From Bacteroides sp. M10 (GTDB lineage Bacteria > Bacteroidota > Bacteroidia > Bacteroidales > Bacteroidaceae), in contig NZ_CP060488.1 of NCBI RefSeq assembly GCF_014334015.1, positions 2,252,501-2,316,500 of the forward strand: a DNA stretch of 64,000 bases. Direction: 5' to 3'. The translations under genes and the position numbers were made by a program. This document shows, one piece after another, positions 7,902 to 15,877 of the stretch (positions are counted from its first letter, which is position 1; each line of letters opens with the position of its first letter). The notes beneath the pieces were generated by a model. It had not been told where the DNA came from. It ran no database searches and saw nothing but the letters and a program-made list of their open reading frames with translations.

Positions 7902-10013
7902 TTATGCTCTTTTCGGCTTGATTCGAACCACTTTATAAACATTCCCACGTTTGGTGTGTATAGAAGGCACTTGATTCTTTTGCAATATTCTCCCGAATTG
8001 AATAATATTGCAATCAGATATATGAATTTTACTGTCGTGCTGCACCTGTTCCAGTATCTCAATAGCAAGAAGTAACTCATATTCTTCCTCCTCTTCTTTA
8101 GCAGCCCGGAAAAATTGGTGGAATAACTGCTCTGCAATAGGGATCACTTGAAATTCCTGATTGGCTTCGGTCATCACCTTTTCATCTTCAGTGTCGAACC
8201 AGTAACGTTCTCCCCTGTAAATGTCGTGCATTGCTTGTGCATAAAGTTGTTCGTAATCAATCGGAGAACAGTCAATCGGACCGGTCACATTGATAACAAT
8301 GTAGCGTCGACTTCCGGAAGTGTCAGTCAGTAAATCCTTGTGATTGCTTGTTCCTATAAATGATGCGTAACGGCGCATCTCTTGTGTGGCTGTGCCATGA
8401 GGACGACGGATATTAACCACAGGTTTTTGCAGGATATGCTTCAGAAAAGCCTGTTGACTCACTCTGTTTTGATCGAACTCGTCCATGTTAATGAGCGCGA
8501 AACGATTTAGAGCCAGCTCGGCATCCCTTTTGTTACTGAAATCAATGCGGTCGGTATAGTATATCTGTAATTCCGGTGGCAACAAACTTCGGCAGAAAGT
8601 CGATTTTCGATAGGCTTGCGGCCCGACTAATAACGGTACTGTACAATTGGCATACTTGCGATCGGTGTGACGCCAGTGTTCCACCATATTTAGAAACCAA
8701 CGGTAAAATAAATCCGGCCAGTGAATGTTGTTGCAAGGAACACGGGAAGCCAGTTCACGAATCCGGTCGCGTCCGTCCCAACGGACATCTACTCCGAAAA
8801 GAAAATCCTCAATAGGGTTGAATATCGGGATGCGGTCGGAATCGAGGTAACGGATCACGTCCCGATCCCATAAGTTGAGGCCTTCCAGGCGTGCGTTCAT
8901 GGCAATACTGTTGCGTATACGGTTGGTGATGGGGCGGAAACAAAAACAAAAGGTGTTCCGTTCGCGATATTCCGTAACAGTCGTCATTGTGTTGTAACGA
9001 AATTCGTACCGGCGTTGCATAAACTCTTCTGTTCGGAATTCCAATTCCTGCTCTGTCGATAAAGGTGATTTTTGTCCGAATCCTTTTGCTCTTGTGTATA
9101 CGTTTTGTATGGTTTGCCGGATAAGAAATTCTTTCTTCTTGGTATAGAAATGAGCGATTGCCCAACGGGCTGTTTCTTCTTCCGGTATGCCTGCCTGAAA
9201 ACAGTTTTCCGCCAGGTGAACCAATAATGGCTTGAGATCTTCGTCGGAATGTAGGTGTATGTTGGGGTGAAGTTCGCTTAATGAATGGTAAGCCTTGTTC
9301 AGGGCTGCTTCGAAGAGTGCGGACAAAGTTTCAAAGCTGTCATAACCGGGAATCAGTCGTTTGAAAGGAGATGTTTCTGCCTGTACGGATTCTTTGTAGG
9401 TTGTGTCCGATGGCATTTCCAGTGGCTGACGCATATAAATGACGGTGGAATCGGGATTATAGTAAAGTTCCGGATCACACGTTTGCCGGCAGAATTGCTC
9501 CAATGTCGGATTTTTGAGTTCGATGGAGTAGGAGAGTGCCGGTTGATAAAGGCTGACGGCTTTTCTGTAGGCGTGAGCTTGGAATATTTCTGCTTCTTCC
9601 CGGTCTTTGGGGAGTGATTTGTCCGGGCGGGTGAAGCGTAGCCATATTTTTACGGAATGACCGCTGGAACCCATAAAAGCGGCAAAAGTCTGTGTAAGTT
9701 CGGCTGCTTCTTGTTTGATACGATTTACTTCCGTCCGGTTTGCCAGATGATTCACTTCTATTTGTATAATGCCGTTATATCCGGTCATTTGTGTGCCATT
9801 TGTTGTTTTGCGGAAGTTAGCCGCAGGGATGACTTTGGGTAGTTTTTGAGCTGCTTCCAGTTTACTGTCCGGTGAGGCATAACGTATGCTTGTCCGTAGA
9901 TTACTTATCGGGCGGGCTTTTGTTTCATGCTTCATCGCTTCTATTTGTAGGTTTATGTCCAACGTCCGCATGGTTGATGTTCCGTCGTTGTCCCGCATCA
10001 AAGTAAGTTTCAT
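7902..10013 (-). CDS. VirE/VapE-type primase-helicase-like protein with BT4734-like N-terminal domain
   Basis: 703 residues. The N-terminal ~200 residues resemble the BT4734/VirE N-terminal domain (primase-polymerase-like). A middle helical part (~230-310) resembles a primase C-terminal module. The C-terminal ~300 residues are a VapE-type P-loop ATPase: GPQAYRKSTF with Lys470 and Ser471, and Walker B INMDEFDQ with Asp511-Glu512. 'TSNHKDLLTDTSGSRRYIVI' around residues 550-575 supplies the sensor/arginine part typical of VapE and SF3-like proteins. Such proteins are common in Bacteroides accessory islands and in phage satellites, where they act in DNA replication; the role here is unproven. The usual island neighbours (DUF4248, HU-like protein, amidase) are not seen. 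The gene is bracketed by 105-bp inverted repeats, with a 22-bp repeat array 200 bases upstream of its start. Confidence 0.85.
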   Translation of the reverse strand: MKLTLMRDNDGTSTMRTLDINLQIEAMKHETKARPISNLRTSIRYASPDSKLEAAQKLPKVIPAANFRKTTNGTQMTGYNGIIQIEVNHLANRTEVNRIKQEAAELTQTFAAFMGSSGHSVKIWLRFTRPDKSLPKDREEAEIFQAHAYRKAVSLYQPALSYSIELKNPTLEQFCRQTCDPELYYNPDSTVIYMRQPLEMPSDTTYKESVQAETSPFKRLIPGYDSFETLSALFEAALNKAYHSLSELHPNIHLHSDEDLKPLLVHLAENCFQAGIPEEETARWAIAHFYTKKKEFLIRQTIQNVYTRAKGFGQKSPLSTEQELEFRTEEFMQRRYEFRYNTMTTVTEYRERNTFCFCFRPITNRIRNSIAMNARLEGLNLWDRDVIRYLDSDRIPIFNPIEDFLFGVDVRWDGRDRIRELASRVPCNNIHWPDLFYRWFLNMVEHWRHTDRKYANCTVPLLVGPQAYRKSTFCRSLLPPELQIYYTDRIDFSNKRDAELALNRFALINMDEFDQNRVSQQAFLKHILQKPVVNIRRPHGTATQEMRRYASFIGTSNHKDLLTDTSGSRRYIVINVTGPIDCSPIDYEQLYAQAMHDIYRGERYWFDTEDEKVMTEANQEFQVIPIAEQLFHQFFRAAKEEEEEYELLLAIEILEQVQHDSKIHISDCNIIQFGRILQKNQVPSIHTKRGNVYKVVRIKPKRA

Positions 10014-10219
10014 GTTAAAAGTGATTATTGTTTATGCTTTTTATTAAAGGCTCATAAAGGTAGGCTTTATTATCCGGTCTGCCAAGCTATATCGTACTTA
10101 TTTATTGTTTATTTTATGGGGGATTCTGTTCTTTTATGTGGTCACAAAATTCTATTGTGGAAAGAGTTAATCGCATTAATATACTAAAAGGAAGAATGCC
10201 ACATTACGGGATAAAAAAT
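10014..10219. other. Leader/promoter region of the VapE-type gene
   Basis: 206 AT-rich bases without a gene. The only promoter-like signal I see for the minus strand is TACCTTTA near 10055, one mismatch from the -7 consensus. Nothing else stands out before the repeat array begins at 10220. Confidence 0.4.
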
Positions 10220-10417
10220 GTTTCATGCCTCAAAACACTTGGTTTCAAGGCGGGAAACTCTTGTTCCCCCGCCTTGAAACTTTAGTTCCACCATGGGGAA
10301 ACTTTGGTTTCATCGGTAGGAAACTAAAGTTCCCTAGCCTTTGAAACTAAAGTTTCGTACCGGGAAAATAAGTGTTTCAAGCCTTGGAAATAAGAGTATC
10401 GTATGCTGAAACAAGAA
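10220..10417. repeat. Array of nine imperfect 22-bp repeats with internal dyads
   Basis: Units start at 10220, 10242, 10263, 10285, 10307, 10329, 10352, 10374 and 10398, so the period is 21-24 and mostly exactly 22. The consensus is GTTYC, 6-8 variable bases, GGAAACT, then 3-4 A/T-rich bases; most units contain a GTTTC...GAAAC dyad. Neighbouring units can also pair: 10242-10254 is the perfect reverse complement of 10268-10280. There are no unique spacers and no cas genes, so this is not a CRISPR. A spacing of two helical turns is typical of iterons or cooperative operator sites. Confidence 0.85.
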
Positions 10418-10469
10418 TTACCCCTTATTAAAACGACTGTTTGCTATCTGCTTTTTCAAAAAAATAGGC

Positions 10470-10574
10470 GGTGATAGGTGATAGATGAGGTGATAGGTTA
10501 ATAACAACCTGTCACCATGCTGAAAGTATTATAAATAGGGAGTTTTAGGAAGTCGGTGATAGGTTGAAAGAGGA
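10470..10574. repeat. Right arm of the 105-bp inverted repeat bracketing the VapE-type gene
   Basis: Mirror of 7778-7882, of equal length and gap-free. It holds GGTGATAGGT at 10470-10479, 10489-10498 and 10555-10564, and a one-mismatch copy on the other strand at 10507-10516, so the order and orientation of the four motifs is the mirror image of the left arm. No matching short direct repeat was seen outside the two arms (left flank ...GTCAAT, right flank TTTTCA...). Confidence 0.85.
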
Positions 10575-10664
10575 TTTTCATTTTTATGTATGAGAGAGCT
10601 TGATGGATATACATAACTTCCAGCATTTATTTCTAAATTTCCACCACATTAAAAAAAATATGTA

Positions 10665-10672
10665 TATCTTTG
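10665..10672 (+). promoter_or_regulatory. Candidate -7 element in front of the structured region
   Basis: TATCTTTG, a full match to the Bacteroides TAnnTTTG consensus, about 10 bases before the first hairpin of the structured stretch. No clear -33 TTTG is present. It is the only such plus-strand element I found between the right inverted-repeat arm and the gene at 11103. Confidence 0.55.
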
Positions 10673-10679
10673 CCATGTG

Positions 10680-11060
10680 CTTTCTGCTCATCAGCGTGAT
10701 GAAATTAGCGGGAAGCAGTATATATTACTAAATTGAGTATATGTGTATTATCTCTCACCTCTAAAAATAGCAAGTTTAAGTAAAGAGAGATGATTCGACA
10801 GATACTCCACGTGAACGGCTGTATATCAACATATCCGTAAAAGATGTGTTATATATAAACGATTGACGTGGGTGTCTGTTGTTATCATTGTCTTTTACGA
10901 GGGTATTGCTAGCCTTAGAGGTAGATAATGGTGCAACAGCATTCACGTCTTTCTTGTGTCCGGTCGGTTATGATTACCCCAAAAAGTCTAACCTAAACAA
11001 TTCCCCGTCCGCCCGAAATACAGAAAACGTGAATGCCCGTTGCTCCACATAAACAAAATA
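10680..11060 (+). ncRNA. Candidate large structured RNA (three consecutive stem-loops), free-standing or 5' leader
   Basis: About 380 gene-free bases that fold as three adjacent elements. (A) CTGC at 10684-10687 with GCAG at 10715-10718 encloses TCATCA/TGATGA (10688-10702). (B) A hairpin of about 183 bases, 10747-10929, has paired blocks 10747-10753/10923-10929, 10757-10764/10915-10922, 10768-10773/10906-10911, 10790-10794/10884-10888, 10798-10802/10875-10879 and 10807-10812/10866-10871, all in register. (C) 10931-11047 has a perfect 10-bp block, 10939-10948 with 11027-11036, and GCAAC/GTTGC outside it. The strand is set by the promoter at 10665. I do not recognise the RNA family. It ends about 45 bases before the HTH gene at 11103, so it may be that gene's leader. 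Confidence 0.6.
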
Positions 11061-11102
11061 ATATTCAATCTTTATTGTGGAACACATTAAAACAAGAGCA
11101 TT

Positions 11103-11579
11103 ATGTCGAAATGGATTAGCGTAGAAGAAGCGGCGGTCAAGTATGGAATTAACAAAGAAGTTATCTGGCTTTGGGCGGAGATGAAAAGATTTCCTATGTC
11201 GTATGAAGAAGGGATCACTGTTGTGGATGAAGAAAGTGTTGAAGGATTCCTGTTTCAGAATAAAGACCGAATTACAGCCGAGTATATCGATACATTGGAA
11301 GAACTGTGTATTGAAAAGGCAAATATCTGTAATTTATATGCTGAAATTATCGGTTGTCAGGATAAAGAACTCTTGTGTCAAAGGGAACAAATTGCCCGGA
11401 TAAGCGAGATATTATCGGCCATGGAAAGGCAAGACGTCCGGCTCCGGGATTGTAAGAAAGTACTCACGAAATATGAACAAGAATTCGATGGCTGCTGGAT
11501 TGGAAGAGTCTGCGCTAACTTGAGGCGTCTGAAACGACCGATACAACGGTATATATCATCTTTATTTCATTTCAAATAA
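11103..11579 (+). CDS. Small protein with excisionase/MerR-like N-terminal helix-turn-helix
   Basis: 158 residues. The first ~50 ('WISVEEAAVKYGINKEVIWLWAE ... GITVVDEESVEGFL', read in pieces) resemble the HTH_17/excisionase fold, in which two helices and a short wing recognise DNA. Residues ~60-125 are helical and rich in Glu, Gln and Leu, probably a coiled coil for oligomerisation. The C-terminus is strongly basic with aromatic residues (RRLKRPIQRYISSLFHFK). No recombinase or phage gene is next to it, so a role as an accessory DNA-binding regulator is only inferred. It starts directly after the structured stretch 10680-11060 and may share its promoter. Confidence 0.65.
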   Translation: MSKWISVEEAAVKYGINKEVIWLWAEMKRFPMSYEEGITVVDEESVEGFLFQNKDRITAEYIDTLEELCIEKANICNLYAEIIGCQDKELLCQREQIARISEILSAMERQDVRLRDCKKVLTKYEQEFDGCWIGRVCANLRRLKRPIQRYISSLFHFK

Positions 11580-11702
11580 AGAAGATTTGTTACCCTTAAA
11601 CGGGAATGTTTAAATATACTAGAAATATACTGTAATAAGATATTTTATCCATTCGTTTTATATTCTTAACTCCGAAAAATTCGTAAGCGTAGATAAACCA
11701 AT

Positions 11703-11710
11703 TACTTTTG
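11703..11710 (+). promoter_or_regulatory. Candidate -7 element for the outer membrane barrel gene
   Basis: TACTTTTG matches the Bacteroides TAnnTTTG -7 consensus and would give a leader of about 60 bases before the ATG at 11777. No -33 element is recognisable. Confidence 0.4.
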
Positions 11711-11776
11711 GCCTCTGAATTTGCATCATTTTTGAATATACCACGTATAATAAACATAAGCTAAATATTTCTAGTC

Positions 11777-14335
11777 ATGAAACACAGACTGTTACTACTA
11801 TTGCTATTCGTGTTCGCTACATCTATGACTGGGTGGGCACAAAAATCCACGGCTCTTTCTTATACTATCAAAGGAGTACTTCTTGATTCTTTAACACAAG
11901 AAGGGGAACCGTATGCCACGATTAAGATAACTCCTAAAAATGCTCCGGACAAAGCTGTAAAGATGGCGGTCACAGGGGCGAATGGTAAATTTCAGGAAAA
12001 ACTGAATGTCGCTGCAGGTAGTTATATAATCACGATTTCTTCCATTGGCAAGTCGCCTATAGTAAAAGAATTCACTTTAAAACCTTCGGTCAGGGAGATT
12101 GATTTGGGAACGATGATTTCTTCAGAAGCCAATAATGTGTTGAAAGGAGTGGAGGTTGTTGCACAGAAACCTTTGGTAAAGGTAGATGTGGATAAAATCG
12201 AATATAATATTGAAGATGATCCGGATTCAAAATCAAACAGTATATTGGAGATGCTTCGAAAGGTTCCTCTGGTCACGGTGGATGGAGAAGACAATGTACA
12301 GGTGAACGGCAGTAGCAGTTTCAAGATTCATGTGAATGGAAAGCCCAACAATATGATGAGCAATAATCCGAAGGAAGTGCTGAAAAGTATGCCGGCGAAT
12401 ACGATTAAATATATTGAGGTGATTACTTCACCGGGAGCTAAATATGATGCGGAAGGTATCGGAGGTATTCTGAATATCGTCACAGTGGGTACCGGATTTG
12501 AAGGATATACGGCTACTTTCAGAGGAAATGCCAGCAATAACGGGGTAGGTGCCGGCACTTATGCAATGGTAAAACAGGGCAAACTGACGGTTTCTGCCAA
12601 CTACAACTATAATTATAATAATAGTCCGCGCAGCTATTCCGACAGTTACCGGGAGAATTATGAACCTGATAAGGAGAATGAAAAGTTCCTGGAGTCGGAA
12701 AGCAGTTCCAAATCGAAGGGTAATTTCCAATATGGCAATTTGGAAGCCAGTTACGAGATTGATACGTTGAGGCTGCTGACTGTGGCTTTCGGAATGTATG
12801 GTAGCAATGACAAGAGTAACAGTGACGGAAATACGATTATGCACGGAGCCGACCGCCAGAATTTTGCATATCGCTATCGAACGGACAATCACGGAAAAGG
12901 ATCATGGTATTCCATCAACGGAAATATAGACTATCAACGTACTTCCCGAAAGAACAAAGAACGGATGATTACCCTTTCTTATAAGATCAACTCTCAACCT
13001 CAAACGAATGATTCCTATAATACCTATCTGGACATCGAGCCTGATGAGAATAAACTGGATATCATCAAAGAACTGGCATTGAAGAATTTCCATTCGGACG
13101 GAAAGACGAATACGATGGAACAAACCTTCCAGGTGGACTATACTACTCCGATTGGAAAGTTGCATACGATTGAGACGGGTGCCAAATATATTTTCCGGCG
13201 CAACTCCAGTGATAATCGGTTTTATGAAGCCGAAGGGGAAAGCGAAAACTATGCATATAATGAGAAACGCAGCAGCGAGTACCGCCATCTGAATCATATC
13301 ATTTCCGCTTATGCCGGATATACGCTGAAATACAAGGATTTTACTTTCAAACCGGGACTTCGTTATGAGCAAACCATACAGGAAGTGAAGTATCTGGTCG
13401 GTGCAGGCGAGAATTTTAATTCGAACTTTAGCGATCTGGTTCCTTCCGTCTCTTTGGGAATAAAACTAGGCAAGACGCAAAACCTCCGCGGTGGATATAA
13501 TATGCGTATCTGGCGTCCGGGCATTTGGAACTTGAATCCTTATTTTGATAATCAGAATCCGATGTTTATCAATCAGGGAAATCCGAACCTGAAGAGTGAA
13601 AAGAGCCATTCGTTTGATTTGTCTTACAGCAGTTTCACGGCCAAGTTGAACATCAACCTCTCTTTGCGCCATTCTTTCAATAACAATGGAATTGAAAGAG
13701 TCAGTCGCTTAATAACCGATAAAGACGGAGAAATATTTGAAGGTGGTCATAAAGCTCCTTATGGTGCTTTGTATAGCACGTATGATAATATCGGTAAAAG
13801 CCGGGAAACAGGATTGAATTTTTATTTGAACTGGAATGCTTCTCCCAAAACGAGGATTTATATCAATGGGCGTGGAAATTACAGTGATTTGCGGAGTCCT
13901 GCTCAAGAGTTGCATAATTATGGATGGAATGCTTCTGCGTATGGAGGAATTCAGCAGACTTTACCGGGAAAAGTCCGTTTGAGCTTGAACGGAGGTGGAA
14001 GTACACCGCGTATCAGTTTGCAGGGAAGAGGTTCGGGATACAATTATTATAGCTTGGGATTGAGCCGTTCTTTCCTGAAAGAGGAACGTCTTTCTTTGAA
14101 TATTTATTGTAGCAATATCGTAGAGAAATACAGAACTTACAATAATCACACGGAAGGAGTCAACTTTATCTCGAAAAGTTCGAGCAAGTATCCAAGCCGG
14201 TATTTTGGCTTTAGCGTCAGCTATCGGATTGGAGAGTTGAAAGCCAGTGTGAAGAAAGCTGCACGCAGCATCGACAATGATGATGTGAAAGGTGGCGGAG
14301 GAGGTGGAAACACTGGTGGCGGAGGTGGTCAGTAG
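11777..14335 (+). CDS. Outer membrane beta-barrel family protein (TonB-receptor-like)
   Basis: 852 residues with a Sec signal (ends TGWAQ, ~residue 21). Residues ~28-110 form a carboxypeptidase-regulatory-like beta-sandwich ('YTIKGVLLDSLTQEGEPYATIKI'). A plug-like region follows (~120-230, 'VEVVAQKPLVKVDVDKIEY' and 'GAKYDAEGIGGILNIVT'), and the rest is barrel strands rich in Tyr and Asn. This is the outer membrane beta-barrel (OMP_b-brl_3) branch, distinct from SusC and usually lacking a SusD partner; none is next to it. The C-terminus is odd: after the final strand a Gly-rich tail (GGGGGGNTGGGGGQ) replaces the usual terminal Phe. The cargo is unknown. It converges with the GH144 gene, leaving 27 bases between stops. 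Confidence 0.85.
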   Translation: MKHRLLLLLLFVFATSMTGWAQKSTALSYTIKGVLLDSLTQEGEPYATIKITPKNAPDKAVKMAVTGANGKFQEKLNVAAGSYIITISSIGKSPIVKEFTLKPSVREIDLGTMISSEANNVLKGVEVVAQKPLVKVDVDKIEYNIEDDPDSKSNSILEMLRKVPLVTVDGEDNVQVNGSSSFKIHVNGKPNNMMSNNPKEVLKSMPANTIKYIEVITSPGAKYDAEGIGGILNIVTVGTGFEGYTATFRGNASNNGVGAGTYAMVKQGKLTVSANYNYNYNNSPRSYSDSYRENYEPDKENEKFLESESSSKSKGNFQYGNLEASYEIDTLRLLTVAFGMYGSNDKSNSDGNTIMHGADRQNFAYRYRTDNHGKGSWYSINGNIDYQRTSRKNKERMITLSYKINSQPQTNDSYNTYLDIEPDENKLDIIKELALKNFHSDGKTNTMEQTFQVDYTTPIGKLHTIETGAKYIFRRNSSDNRFYEAEGESENYAYNEKRSSEYRHLNHIISAYAGYTLKYKDFTFKPGLRYEQTIQEVKYLVGAGENFNSNFSDLVPSVSLGIKLGKTQNLRGGYNMRIWRPGIWNLNPYFDNQNPMFINQGNPNLKSEKSHSFDLSYSSFTAKLNINLSLRHSFNNNGIERVSRLITDKDGEIFEGGHKAPYGALYSTYDNIGKSRETGLNFYLNWNASPKTRIYINGRGNYSDLRSPAQELHNYGWNASAYGGIQQTLPGKVRLSLNGGGSTPRISLQGRGSGYNYYSLGLSRSFLKEERLSLNIYCSNIVEKYRTYNNHTEGVNFISKSSSKYPSRYFGFSVSYRIGELKASVKKAARSIDNDDVKGGGGGGNTGGGGGQ

Positions 14336-14362
14336 ACCACTTCCACGCACCGTGGTTCCCAC

Positions 14363-15772
14363 TTATTTCTGTCTCACATCTTGCTTGTTGGTGTTAAAAC
14401 CAAGTTTGGTCAATCCGGCTTGCACGTCAGGATGGCTCATGAAAAGGTTCCATAACAATCCTGTCCGGTAATTTTCGATCATTACAGCGATAGGTCCCTG
14501 ATCGATAGCCAGATATCGTTGCGGGTACCAATTATCCGTTTCGCTGAAAGCATCATAGAATCCGAAAGGACCGAACACTTTATCTCCCATACCATACAAA
14601 TGGCGCATTACCTGCATGGAATACTCCGGTGTATAGACAATCGATGAAAGTGCGGCAGTGGGGGAGATAACTCCTTTGTCGTCCTGCTCGTTGGGGGAAT
14701 GAGCTGCATATCCATCAACGGAGTAGCTGGCAGTCAGTCCCCAACAATCCGGTCCGAAACCTTTGTAATGTTTGGGGTTGCGGATGCAGTAGGCACGGTT
14801 GACTAATGTCAGGTTGCGCATTTCGTGGAAGTAGCTGGGGCAGTATTCATCTTTCAATCCTACCGGGTCGAGTCCGAGGAAAGAATATTGAGCCCAGAAA
14901 AGCGGTCCGGCTTCCGTGCCCTGATAGCGGAGATGCAATTCGATTCCTTCTACTTTATGGGGAGAGACGATGGCTCCGTTCTGTGCCCAACCGTCATGAT
15001 AAACAGCGGCAGGTACTCCATGTGTAGGAGAAGCGGCGGCAAGAATATACATAATCATACATTCGTTGTAACCATGTACGGGGAAATTCATTTCCCAGCC
15101 ATACGTCGGACTCCAATGCCAGTAAAGGACATTTTGCCCGCCTTTCCGGTACCAGTTCCAGTCGACATCCCGCCAAATCCGGTCGATACGTTGAGCGAGT
15201 GCTTTCTCTTTCTCATTTCCGTTGACGTAATATTGGTGTACGGCAAGCAGACCTTGTATGAGGAAAGCTGTCTCTACCAGGTCGCCTCCATTGTCTTTCT
15301 GGCCAAACGGTTTCACCTTTCCGGTGTCACCATACCACCAGTGGGGGTAGGCTCCGTGGAAACGGTCTGCTTTTTCGAGGAAAGAAACGATGCGTTCCAT
15401 GCGCGTCAGTCCTTCTTCGCGGGTGACATAACCGCGGTCGATTCCCGCAAGGATAGCCATGATGCCGAAACCGCTACCGCCGGAGGTGACTACGTTGGCA
15501 TCATTTTCAGGATATACGCCATCCACATGATACCGTTCGGGAGCCAGACCGCTATTCGGTTCGGCACCTTCCCAGAAGTAGAGGAAAGTCCGTCGCTGAA
15601 CGGTGTCCATTAATGCGTCGTCCGACAGCGAGTCGGTAGCGGCAGAAAGGTTGTCATTCTTGCTTTTCCCTTTACAGCTCTGGAAAGTCAGGGCGATGGC
15701 GGATAGAAACAGTAACATGAGCGGAAGTGCGCTCATCACTGCGATTCTTTTATATTTATCGTTCATAATCAA
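14363..15772 (-). CDS. GH144-type endo-beta-1,2-glucanase (glucoamylase-like family), lipoprotein
   Basis: 469 residues; Met3 is an alternative start. A long hydrophobic signal ends FQSC (Cys33). The mature protein is an (alpha/alpha)-barrel of the glycoamylase-like type with the family's blocks 'RRTFLYFWEGAEPNSGLAPERY', 'VTSGGSGFGIMAI', 'GDLVETAFLIQGLL' and 'GYNECMIMYILAA' (all read in sequence). This family includes GH144 endo-beta-1,2-glucanases, among them BT_3566 of B. thetaiotaomicron. The assignment is supported by the neighbours: a GH3 of the BT_3567 type, SusD and SusC, in the same order as in that organism. It would cut beta-1,2-glucan to sophorose and longer oligosaccharides. It is the last gene of the operon, separated from GH3 by a 22-bp inverted repeat. 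Confidence 0.85.
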   Translation of the reverse strand: MIMNDKYKRIAVMSALPLMLLFLSAIALTFQSCKGKSKNDNLSAATDSLSDDALMDTVQRRTFLYFWEGAEPNSGLAPERYHVDGVYPENDANVVTSGGSGFGIMAILAGIDRGYVTREEGLTRMERIVSFLEKADRFHGAYPHWWYGDTGKVKPFGQKDNGGDLVETAFLIQGLLAVHQYYVNGNEKEKALAQRIDRIWRDVDWNWYRKGGQNVLYWHWSPTYGWEMNFPVHGYNECMIMYILAAASPTHGVPAAVYHDGWAQNGAIVSPHKVEGIELHLRYQGTEAGPLFWAQYSFLGLDPVGLKDEYCPSYFHEMRNLTLVNRAYCIRNPKHYKGFGPDCWGLTASYSVDGYAAHSPNEQDDKGVISPTAALSSIVYTPEYSMQVMRHLYGMGDKVFGPFGFYDAFSETDNWYPQRYLAIDQGPIAVMIENYRTGLLWNLFMSHPDVQAGLTKLGFNTNKQDVRQK

Positions 15773-15789
15773 GGTTATAATTTATTGGA

Positions 15790-15873
15790 TTAGGCACGGA
15801 TTACACGGATTTCACGGTTTTAGGAATTGTGGTTACATAAAACAACAGCGTAATCCGTGTAATCCGTGCCTAA
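15790..15873. repeat. 22-bp perfect inverted repeat between the GH3 and GH144 genes
   Basis: 15790-15811 is the exact reverse complement of 15852-15873, with a 40-base loop. The arm itself is built of GGCACGGATTACACGGAT, a motif I recall as recurring in many Bacteroidota intergenic regions. There is no T-run, so it is an intercistronic stem-loop, not a terminator. It could protect or attenuate the upstream transcript. Confidence 0.8.
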
Positions 15874-15877
15874 AAGT

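Noticed and set aside
7764..8075. Plus-strand open frame of 103 codons at the left inverted-repeat arm
   Set aside because: It runs over the repeat arm and antisense to the VapE-type gene, has no domain-like sequence and no promoter.
10220..10417. CRISPR array reading of the 22-bp repeats
   Set aside because: Units follow each other directly without unique spacers, the repeats vary too much, and no cas gene is in the window.
7778..10574. Ordinary insertion sequence or composite transposon
   Set aside because: No transposase or integrase is encoded, and no matching target-site duplication is seen outside the arms.
10680..11060. Retron non-coding RNA
   Set aside because: The long hairpin is suggestive, but no reverse transcriptase gene is nearby and the following protein is an HTH protein.
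14825..15613. 262-codon open frame opposite the GH144 gene
   Set aside because: It is a shadow of the well-supported GH144 frame, with no recognisable motif.
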